A DNA stretch of 64,000 nucleotides from Spirometra erinaceieuropaei (lineage: Eukaryota; Platyhelminthes; Cestoda; Diphyllobothriidea; Diphyllobothriidae): NCBI GenBank assembly GCA_902702965.1, contig CACRXP010000424.1, positions 1 to 64,000 of the forward strand. The letters are read 5' to 3'. The number at the start of each line of letters is the position of its first letter. The first letter of the stretch is position 1. The position numbers and the translations under genes are program-made. Under the pieces are notes generated by a model. It was not told where the DNA came from. It saw nothing but the letters and a program-made list of their open reading frames with translations, and made no database searches. This document shows positions 55,244 to 64,000 of this stretch, piece after piece.

Positions 55244-58200
55244 CTACAAGAATAGAACAAAAATAACAAGTTCTGGACAGACTTTTTAGCCCTGGAATGT
55301 CGGAACTAGAAGCCCTGGGTAAATATCCAGGTCATTAACTTCGATAGAAAGCACTGAAGACGAATGTGCCTCCGAGAACCACACCATCGAATTTCAGAAA
55401 TCATATTGTTTCTCTTTATAAGGAGAGCTGCCCTGAGCCAGAAAGATCACAGTTCTTCTTTCCTTGGACTTATCTTTTTCTTTCCAAGACACTTCCCACA
55501 TTGTAATTCGCTGACACCTACTCTGCCCTTTCTGTCCGTTTCTTTCCGTGAGCCATCACAAAGGTCAGAATTAAGTCAATCTTTGGACAGTCTCGGTTAT
55601 ATTTTAGGAGACAGACTCCCATCATCGGTGGATTTGCCGATTATCAGTTTACTGGCCTGACGTAGTTAATCAGGTTTATGTAATTATTTGCTTAAATACT
55701 CTACCTTCTAATGCCATCGCCAACGGTTTACAAGCCCGGGCTTGCATTATGTTCATGTAGTTCTGCTTTTATCGGCATAAAATTTCCCACCTAGTCGACA
55801 ACATTATAGACGTAAGGAGTTCAGTTTTCCGGTGAAGGCGGCTATACTAAATTCAAGTGATCATATTTCTTCTGTAAGTTTGTTGTGTAAATTATCAGTG
55901 CTCGTGTATATACTGCCCCGAGTTATTTTGCGACACTGATGAGTTGACTGGGTAAAGGATAAGAAACTAAAATCATGACAACTGCCACTAGTTTTCAAAA
56001 AATAACTCATTTCTAACAGACATTAGCAGGTTAAGAGGAGAGGATAAAAATGAGGACGAGGCAGGAGCTATTTGATTATAATACGGAAAATGATTCGAGG
56101 ACCAGAAGATGACGTTCCCCTCCACGACGGTTGAAACGTTTTAAGATTTCAACCCTTCAGTTATGAGCATAAATGAAAGAAATAACATGCCATAATGTCG
56201 GCATTTGGTTCTACAGACTACCTGGTCTGACAACAATAACCAATTTTTCCGATAAACGAATGCGAACGCAAGACCGAACTCAATAATTGTAGGTAAGATA
56301 AGGAGAATTTTATTCTTATTTTTCAAACCACTTATTTACTCCTATCGAAAACGAGGTTTCAAGTATATCAGGTCTGATAACTGCAAGCTTAGAGACAGGT
56401 CAGTCGTGATCACATATTCATATGCCTCACAAACTTCGTAATACCCCTTTAACGGGATTTTAAGAGAAGTGAAATAAAATTTAGGGCATAGTTTAAGTAT
56501 AAATAATGAAATAAAACAGCATAAAAAACGCAGTTCTGTTCTTTCAAGTTCGAAATGACGACTATAGGATTTAATTTCTGACAAAGTAACTTTAGTCATC
56601 GAAATCAATATAAAACGACAGGGCTCCTGCGACAAAGGGAAAATTAACAGGTAAGATGTAGACGAAATACGAAGCAACTTTTGCTGCCTGAACTAACACA
56701 AGACCTCGAGAGATCCTCTATCGAAAACTAGCAGGTCATTATGCATGCACTAGTTTCAGGATGTGTTCAAAGTGTAGAATGACTGCAGACCGTCTCCCCC
56801 CCCCCGCTTAGTCAATTATTTTGTCCTGAAGTTGTATGTGTATGTGCTGGTCGGCGCTTCACGACTCACTTGGAGTAACCTGTGCATGCGAGACAAAGTG
56901 CTGCTCGATCAAGCCTCCTAGGGGGTGCACGATTACCAAACGGCAAACTGGCTAGCCTAATACGTTCTGCATGAGAGCGCAGAGACCTGATCTTACTCAT
57001 TGTTTCCCTATCAACCCTAAAAGGCTTGACAGGCAGTTGTCGTGCGTTGCTTCTCCATGCCTGTATCTTTGTAAACTTCCATCCGCTCATCCAGCCGAAT
57101 GACACAAACAAGGGGCGTCTGGGTGCATGGGAGTATGAGGCTGCGGCATCACCGAAGTCGCTAGTGCACTAGAAATGAATTCGGCGTCAGTGCCAGGGCG
57201 TACATGCTTCTACAATCGGTGACTGATCACACGAAATGTTAATCGAGATCCTGAAATACGTTTTCGGCTAGGCAGGATAACTGGGTGTATTTGTAATATT
57301 AATTATCATGCGACATAATTCTATGATATTTCGGACTCACCAGGACGTTGGGCTTCAAATGCAATTCGTTTCATACACCTGTAAAAACCGCACTCGGTAA
57401 AAAATAGTTACTCAAATAGTGTGCGTTTTTCACGCTGATTTTCGATGTTTTCATAAATTCAGATATATTTCAGGGAAAACATGCAAAAAAATGTTCTTTG
57501 TATTAATTCGATAGGAAATTACGTTTTCTTCAAATTTATGCTCAAAAAAGAGTATCTTCGGTTTTAAATAAAAACTTTTAAATTCCAAATAATTTTGAGT
57601 TCAGTCTGTCGTTGCATATGCGCTTAGCGAATTTAGACTAAAATATGTGTACTTTTTTGCGTAAAATAAATCATATGTTCCTCTATTTCTTTAGAAAGAT
57701 ACCATATAGAGCTCATAAAAGTTTGCAATCGATGTAAACTACGTTGTATTCTCCATAAGGAGGAGCAATAAATAGACAGGTACGATGCTGTATGAATAGA
57801 CATTGCACGGTTTTCAAAAATCCCATAATTAACAACTCTCTTTAAAACTGAATAGTCCCTATTGTGGGGTATATACTTCGAAGAATGCTTAATATTCTGC
57901 CAAGAGAGTGAAAGAAGGAATATTTTTGTAGATGCTTTCTGTAAAATCTATCTGCATGTACATATAAGGACATCGAAAATCAGTGTGAAGAACGTGCCCC
58001 ACGTAAGAAGTCATTCTTTACCGCGTGATGTCTTCAAAGACGACCAAAATGATGTACATTCAAAAGCCAACATCTTAGAGAGTCCGAAATATCGTAGAAT
58101 TTTTTCAGATGATAATGAATATTACAACTCCACCCAAGTAATCCCTTCTAGTCAAAAACATATTTCAGGATTTCAGTTAACACCTCATAAGACTGTAAAA

Positions 58201-59254
58201 TCATACATGAAATGAGTAGCGTGTGATCATAATTCCATCATCATATAGTAAAAACGTCAACGGTATTTTGAATGACGATCAATCTATTCGTCAGTTGTCC
58301 TCGAGAAAAATAAAACAAATGGGGCAACTAGAGGGTATAGAAACGCTTGTAGCAAATCGGACTGGAACCATAAACAACCTAACTCCGTCAGACCTCACGA
58401 CTAAAGCAGCTATACCCACCAGCTGCGTGAACTAATTACCACTTCCAACTTTATAACTCTAAGGACGAGCATACGCTCAGTCTGGGCGATTATTCTGCGG
58501 TTATTACAAAACAGAGCTGTCCTGTGTAGAAAACTTACATTTTCGTACATCTTAAGCAAGACTAAAGCACAGAACTAAAGCACCCCGCGTAAATGTAGAT
58601 CAGTGATGTGCCTCCATCAGGCAAACGACACGAATTGCTTCACCACACCAGGGTGCGTTTTTCAGAGCATACGCGAAGCGACAAGGGGATATTCATGAGA
58701 GGGTGTGCGAGTATCTTACATAACCTTTAGTCAAAATTATACTTACAGTCGGTATGAACATGGATACTGTCCTCCTGCGACCTAAGCAATATCTAAACTT
58801 GGAATTCAACTATTCGACCGACAGACATCCAAACCTGGATATTTAGGATGTCGTAAGGGTTTAAAATCCATTTATTTGTTTAGAGTAGCGAAGCAAAGTG
58901 CTGAATCTCGGGGGAGAAAAAATGCCTAAGTGCACAATGTATATCAGGTGCTTCTGGAAGTCCTACCTTCTCCAGTTCTTTCCGCAGCTTTTCGTATTCC
59001 CTGCCGAGGCGAGCAGTTTGGACTTTCGCCTGTCGTCGCTGTTCGGTGAGCTCGGCCTCAGCAGTCTCCCGCGACTTCTTCAACTCCGCTTTAATAGCCT
59101 CCTTTTCCGACAGTAGTCTATTGAGCTGTTCCTGAGACACGGCTTCAGGTGTGCATCTTAGCTGCTCGTTCTCAGCCAAAGTTCGATCAAGCACTTTCTT
59201 CATTTTGGCAATTATTTTCTCCAACTCCTTGGTGGACTTGCCACTCTCGCCAAT
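55078..59254 (-). CDS. CEP290-like centrosomal/ciliary coiled-coil protein, C-terminal exons
   Basis: Exons 59254-58967 (96 codons) and 55243-55078 (55 codons plus one base) join in phase 0. The peptide is uninterrupted heptad-rich coiled coil: GKSTKELEKIIAKMKKVLDR, TLAENEQLR, LLSEKEAIKAELKK, LGREYEKLRKELEK, then ERKAHEETNSRLLRSQYHLS and TLEKENTQLQERLQTTT. The order GKST-x-x-LEK-x-I-x-x-MKKV, EN-EQL, LKAEL(E)K-type and E-x-E-x-LRKELEK follows vertebrate CEP290 near its C-terminus, as I recall it. That protein organises the ciliary transition zone. Acceptors are good; the last donor is GTTAAG, or else TAA there is the stop. The remaining gene should extend both ways; a weak candidate upstream exon lies at 59408-59347. 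Confidence 0.75.
55244..57210. other. Intron of the CEP290-like gene, left part
   Basis: Nothing recognised. A minus frame at 56866-57111 has no splice context matching the flanking phases; a C-run occurs at 56797-56806. Confidence 0.35.
57211..58197. mobile_element. Foldback element, copy 5 (987 bp)
   Basis: Left TACAATCGGTGACTGATCAC, right CACCTCATAAGACTGTA. It belongs to the first subfamily with copies 1 and 2 (left arm has TATTTCGGACTCACCAGGAC, GCGTTTTTCACGCTGATTTT). It is the most diverged of the five. It lies in the intron between the two CEP290-like exons. A 117-codon open stretch at 57862-58215 is within its right half and is not considered a gene. Confidence 0.8.
58967..59254 (-). 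CDS. CEP290-like exon (first of two)
   Basis: 288 bases, phase 0 at both ends, acceptor CATATAG and donor AAGGTAGGA on the minus strand. Begins IGESGKSTKELEK and ends REYEKLRKELEK. No proline or glycine interrupts the heptads after residue 38 of the exon. Confidence 0.8.
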
Positions 59255-59346
59255 CTATATGGAGTAGCACGGGATGAAGCCGTAAGTACGACTGTGTTTT
59301 TATTTGGACGATTTTGGGGGGAAAATACAAGATGTACAAAGCTCAC

Positions 59347-59408
59347 CCCTGAAACCTCCGCTGCCCCATAACTCTGTTCCGATGAGCTCCTTCTCTTTCT
59401 TTGAATAA
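59347..59408 (-). CDS. Possible further exon of the CEP290-like gene
   Basis: The minus strand reads QRKRRSSSEQSYGAAEVSG ending exactly at a GTGAGC donor in phase 0, which fits the start of the next exon. The proposed acceptor (GCTGTGAG) is poor, so this is tentative. Confidence 0.28.
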
Positions 59409-59698
59409 CTCACAGCGTCTACTATGTCGAAAAACATGCACCAAAGTGAGAAACTGAATAGATCAGGCAGTCGATTTTGTCTAGTCGGTAGAACGCAGGA
59501 CCTCGGTGCGAGACAGGATGTTGACAGCAGTTTCTATAACCACCCTAACCAGAATTTTCCCACCTTTGGCCACTACCTTCTCACTAGGCTGCATCTGACT
59601 GTGAGTTCGAATGTGACTAGTTGCTGACGCACGTGGAATCGAATGAGCTTTGGACATGAAACATTGATAGCAGAAGGCTCATTAAAATACTAGCACGA

Positions 59699-59878
59699 CA
59701 GACGCAGACAGCTGTTTCACAGCGATTGCCAATCGTCGGTACGCCATAGGCCTGTCTTAACCTTCTGAAGTGAGGTATGTAAACTTTTCAATCAGGCGCG
59801 AGACACCCACTTGTGGGAAGAGACAGGCCTATGATGTACCGACGACTGGTTACGACCACGAGGCAGCTGTCTGCGTCA
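59699..59878. repeat. Imperfect hairpin, 58-bp arms
   Basis: CAGACGCAGACAGCTG..TCGTCGGTACGCCATAGGCCTGTCT (59699-59756, in part) pairs with AGACAGGCCTATGATGTACC, GACGACTGG and CAGCTGTCTGCGTC (59821-59876). Spacer about 63 bp. No coding content. Confidence 0.78.
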
Positions 59879-59885
59879 GGCGTCT

Positions 59886-61221
59886 TAGTACCTCGACGAG
59901 TTTTTCATGTACCACATGTGGTATGCGTTCCCTGGCACAACTTTCACCATCGTCAGCAGTCCAGCTGGCCGGCGAACGGAATCGGATCGAGCAAGATTCT
60001 AACTACAACAAGTGAGGCCCATTAACCTATACATGACAAGTTTAGTAAAGAGTTTGTGGTTCATTTAGGTTTACGCGTAGCCGTATCAGCCACGGGGAGG
60101 TAGGCGCCAGTCCGCAAAATGTGTACTGATAAAACAGGAACTTTGAGCTAATTACAAATGAAACTCAGCAAGCAAGGAGTGCCTAATACGTCCGCAAAAT
60201 GTCGGCAATATTTGCGAGGCCAATGCGCCTACGCCTGTCTTCATTAAAGTCAATCACATCTTTCGTGCATGTAGGAACTCTTTAATGTCGGATGGCATTG
60301 TGTATCATGAGTGCTGAGGTAAACTTGGAAGATGCTGACACCGGTAGGCGTGGTACAATCAGCATCAACAAGAATTATTCCCTGCAACACAACTGTGCGA
60401 AGATTCTTGGGACGTTCGAGCTGCGCCAGTTTCCAAAGGTGTCTTCAACAAAAATAACGGAGTACAACAGGAACAGGTAGGTTGTGCAGCTAGATGAGTT
60501 TGAATCGCCGACTTCTATAAGTAATACCAGTTGCTCTATCCTACCGCTGTTAGGGATAATGGGAATTCTGCGAAGATAAGACTTGGCTTAACCTACCTAC
60601 TAACTACGCGATTCATTTGCTGATGAGGGATAGAGGAGAAATCGGTACTTAGTGAGAGTCAGTTGCGAAATAAACCTCATTCTGACGAATAAGCAATTGC
60701 GGATCATGCAGCGAAAACGCTCTCAGGTATGAATGGCAGCGGCGTGGCAATGCACTTGCCTATAGAGTGGTCGTAAGCCATTACAATGCGACAACTTTTG
60801 CCTTTCAGCAAATAAAGATTCATCGCTGCCGTCCCGCACAGTTCGGTAACTTCAGCTTGTTGTGCTCATTTGATGGGGAGAAACGTCCACCGTTAACTCC
60901 AGGGTCTAAATGAAACGGACACCAAACCAGACAACCGTCGTCAAGTTAAACTCGGCTTAATCGGGATTCTGGGCGACCCGCAGGCTTTGGTTTGAGCGCT
61001 CTGGCTGGGCCCTGCGAGAACCAATAGCCGACAAAGGAGCAATTTCTAGACCACTAAAATCGTAAGGGCCGTCATCAGAAGTGTGCCCAAGAAATACCCC
61101 CTCAAGCATAACTAAACTAGTATGAATCAGATAGTGCCGTGAGTAATTGAATTCACGGTAATAAGTGATACCGGGATTCCGACGCTCCGCAAAAATGAAG
61201 TTCTGACTTGGATAAGAGGCT
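59886..61221. other. No recognised feature
   Basis: Unassigned DNA; short open frames only. Confidence 0.35.
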
Positions 61222-62358
61222 ATTTACTGCGTTTTGGAAAAAGGAAAGATTCATCTTTGTAATAACTTATAAAAAATCGATGGCAAGACTATGGATGGGA
61301 CTACAGCAGCCATTTATGATTCGCTTGTTTTTGCCTGCAATTCCACAAAACGATGCGTGCCATCGAAGCATGGGATTCGAGCACAGATAAAGTATGTGGT
61401 AAGTACTTAAACTTAAAACGGCTTGACTAAAAGACTTCTGGATTCGAACTGTGTTCGTCACTTCTGGATTCGCCCCCAAACTCTGGGTCTGACCATCATG
61501 GGATCTGGGCACGCTCGGCTCACAACGAAAAGCACACCGGAACCGGTCATTCCAGTCACCGTCATCTCTGTCAACGTTCCAGAATCCCATCGGACAGCAT
61601 CTATTGGATTTATCATACGTCAAGGGACAAGCCGTACTGGTTTTTTTTTGCTGTACAGATTACACCTTGTCCAAATGAATCATTTAAATGCGTACTTTCG
61701 GTGTTTGTTCAATATCGGTCTGTTTTAGGGCGAAACTAATTCAAATATTCGTACTTTAAATGGTCGCCACAATATTTTTACTTCGTCAACATTGTAAGCA
61801 GCTAAGCAGATGTCCTAAATTTAGATAGCAGACATTTCTGTGCAGGCCAAAGTTCAGTGCGTTTAATAACTCAGGAATTCCTCAGTTCAAACCTCTCACA
61901 GGCCTCCATATCCCCAGTTTGTTTGTTTTCACGATTCCGCAGTTATTTGCCCTGCACCATACTGCTAACAGTAATGATAGATGCAACTTATTTGGGTAAC
62001 GTGATCGTTGACAATGACATGAACATTGAGATCAACGCGCAGTCTGCGCGATTTTGCTCCTTCCTGCGAACCGCTCTGCTCAGTGTGGATACATTTATCC
62101 CTTTAAACGAACCCAAAAGTGACGAACACAGTTTGAACCCGGAAGTATTTTAATCAAGTCGTTTTAAGTTTACGTACTCACGATAAACTTGATCTGTGCT
62201 CGAATCCCAAGCTTTGATGGCACGCATCGTTTTGTGGATTTGTAGGCAACAGCAAGCAAAGCATAGATGGTGACTCTAGTCCCATCCACAGTCTTGCCCT
62301 CAGTTTCTTATAAGTTATTACAAAGATGAATACCTTCTTTTTTCCAAAACGCAATAAA
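61222..62358. repeat. Element or pair of copies in inverted orientation, 250-bp arms
   Basis: 61222-61475 (+) and 62105-62358 (-) are the same sequence in opposite orientation, about 85% alike by eye: TGCGTTTTGGAAAAA, TTCATCTTTGTAATAACTTA, CAAAACGATGCGTGCCATC, GGGATTCGAGCACAGAT, AACTGTGTTCGTCACTT. Both lie about 630 bp apart. The shared frame (FIFVITYKK..ARLWMG) is conserved at protein level but has no known motif. Confidence 0.75.
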
Positions 62359-62903
62359 CAGCAACAACGGTCGGGTAAAGAACCCCAAACGCACACACAC
62401 AAACACACAACCAGCTAAAGGTGCCTGTCTTATGGGGAAGGTGGTAGTAGGAGTTTTACGGGCGGGGCCTACATATATGTATGCATAGAGGAACGTCAAA
62501 ATAAGTATAGATAATTGGTAAATCCGTTCTTCGGGCGGAAATTTTTTAATGCATCGACATGTAGCAACCGAAATTTCATCGTGTTTCCTTGACAGATAAT
62601 CTATCCGATGAGGCGCCAAATCTTATAAAAGTAATAGGTTGAGGGGGAGGGGAGGGTCGGTCAACGACCAATAGTCCTGCAGTCCCCCTTTCAAGGTCCA
62701 TTGGGCGAGGCTAATAAACCATTTAGCAGCAAGCAGTCCCATAAACTGATGCTGCACCAACGTACGCAAACACATGAACCAACACATGAAGAGGGATTCA
62801 CGTAGCTATGGAAACTTCTGTTACGAGAGGAACAATAGGCCGTTTAAACAATAAGGCATAATGTGCCTGCCTTAAACAGCCAGTTGCACCCACGCAAGAA
62901 GAG
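62359..62903. other. Region upstream of the last exon
   Basis: Contains ACACACACAAACACACA (62391-62407) and a G-run (GGGGGAGGGGAGGG, 62643-62656). No exon recognised. Confidence 0.35.
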
Positions 62904-63113
62904 ATGGACAGCTTGCAAAGACGAGAGTTGAAATTTCCTGCCTACGTAGACAGAATCCCCCTCGCTAGGCGTCGAAAGCCAGATTCATGGACGGTGCTCC
63001 TAATTGAGGCAATTCTAATCGTTTTCGCTGTGGGAGTTGGCACATTCACCTACTATCGTACTCATGTTTTGCCCTTCTACGCAGCCAGGGCCTTCGCCCA
63101 CCTCGGTTCCACT
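62904..63113 (+). CDS. First exon of an unidentified membrane protein gene (runs off the window)
   Basis: ATG at 62904 opens 70 codons ending in phase 0 at donor ACTGTAAGT. MDSLQRRELKFPAYVDRIPL and the basic ARRRKPD precede one membrane span, WTVLLIEAILIVFAVGVGTF, then TYYRTHVLPFYAARAF and AHLGST. A basic cytosolic start followed by the span suggests a type II or multi-span protein with its N-terminus inside. I do not recognise the family. Its phase differs from exon 1 of genes A and B, so it is not clearly a third paralogue. If the CEP290-like gene continues rightward, this exon lies on the opposite strand within it. Confidence 0.6.
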
Positions 63114-64000
63114 GTAAGTATTTGGTTTTCCATTTGACAATTCCTCAATCTTTGGCTAACAAAATTAACCCAAGAAATAGATTTAGTCTGACCACCACAA
63201 TTATCAATCGTCACTGATTGATTGTGTTGACTCAGGGGAAAGAATGTTAAATATTCTTGAATCATTTTAAAGAAAACTTACAGCGTGCAGTTCGCCACAA
63301 ATGTTTTGCTTACGGGCGGAGCAATTGGTCGGTTTTTGACGTCTGAACACTTACTGCTTTGGGTTTATTAAATAGTGTTTTTTATTCTTCGTAAGTCTCG
63401 GTTGAGCCGACAGAAGTTCTAAGTTATCACAAATGATAGTATGAAACACGGATGTTGCAAATGACACTTTATCAGTGACCCTTCGTGACAGTGCCTTTTT
63501 AGTTTGCCTGGAAACTTGACAACGGTGTTGTATGTAGCCCCATTAATAAAACGGGAAGCACGGACGCCTGAAACCCTTAAACTTAGCATTAAAACCCCAA
63601 CCCTTACTCTGACTTAAAAACCTAAGCTCCAGCCGCTAACCTTAAGCTGAACCTTAATTTTTGAACCAGGGCTTGATCAACTAATATTAGGGTTACAATG
63701 GTACTAATGCTGGGTTTACAAGTGTGTTTCAGTGAATAGGCCAGTTTTAGCGTTAATATTACTACCAGACTTACGTTCCCTTTTTCGTATAAAGCCTTTC
63801 ACAACCTGTTATCGGATGAGTCATAATGAAATGAACCTACGTAAAAGAAGCAGACAAATTTTAGTTATGACGACTAGGTGGGGTCACATATGATGCTGTC
63901 GCCGACAAATCACCCCGTTCCCTTTACAAACATGACAGTGTTTGCAATTACGACCAAAAATAAAAGAGGAGTTAGGCCGACAGAGACAGTAAGGACTTTA
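63114..64000. other. Intron start; weak telomere-like repeats
   Basis: Between 63580 and 63700 the plus strand shows degenerate CCCTAA-like units (AACCCTTAAACTTAGC, AACCCTTACTCTGAC, GCTAACCTTAAGC). No further exon was found before the window ends. Confidence 0.4.

Noticed and set aside
56866..57111. 81-codon minus-strand frame between the CEP290-like exons, considered as an extra exon
   Set aside because: Arginine-rich without coiled-coil heptads, and no acceptor/donor pair in phase with the two accepted exons, which already join each other in phase 0.
57862..58215. 117-codon plus-strand open stretch
   Set aside because: It lies within the right arm of foldback copy 5; related frames are broken in the other copies.
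59460..59625. tRNA-like segment with TAGTCGGTAGAACG and GTGAGTTCGAATGTG
   Set aside because: B box is poor, the boxes are over 110 bases apart, and no acceptor stem could be paired.

Overview
The window is eukaryotic: real coding sequence occurs only as short exons bounded by AG acceptors and GT donors, introns run from 0.3 to about 4 kb, and most of the DNA is degraded transposable elements. The mixture seen here (many Penelope-like elements with GIY-YIG endonucleases, a Gypsy-type element, one LINE, tRNA-headed SINEs and long-inverted-repeat elements) is typical of flatworms. I recognise several of these protein sequences from diphyllobothriid tapeworms (Spirometra/Schistocephalus type). 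That assignment comes from memory of the families and no search was run.

Layout. (1) 5700-17224, + strand: the C-terminal half of a major-facilitator transporter in six exons whose reading phases join without a break and end in a stop and AATAAA; its first half was not found. (2) 28317-31763, + strand: a complete three-exon gene for a 154-residue protein with four predicted membrane spans. (3) 48829-51774, + strand: a second three-exon gene, 133 residues, with the same intron phases and an equally long last exon, so a diverged paralogue. (4) 59254-55078, - strand: two coiled-coil exons resembling the C-terminal part of the ciliary protein CEP290. (5) 62904-63113, + strand: a first exon with one membrane span, continuing past the window.

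The rest is repeats. Five copies of one ~0.97-0.99 kb foldback element (TACAGT...ACTGTA ends, arms of about 350 bp) lie at 14884, 32131, 36951, 50462 and 57211; three of them sit in introns. At least eight Penelope-like fragments occur, two with partial inverted copies of their tail at the other end. There are also a 137-bp-arm near-perfect hairpin between (TA)n runs (10265-10592), a 430-bp block of telomere-like TTAGGG repeats bounded by a 24-bp perfect inverted repeat (26942-27371), two SINE-like families, a recurring 300-bp repeat with CAA-rich ends, and Gypsy fragments in opposite orientation.

No operon-like or bacterial feature, CRISPR array or rRNA gene was seen. The most unusual signals are the pair of small four-span genes, the foldback family, and the telomere-repeat block with its own inverted termini.
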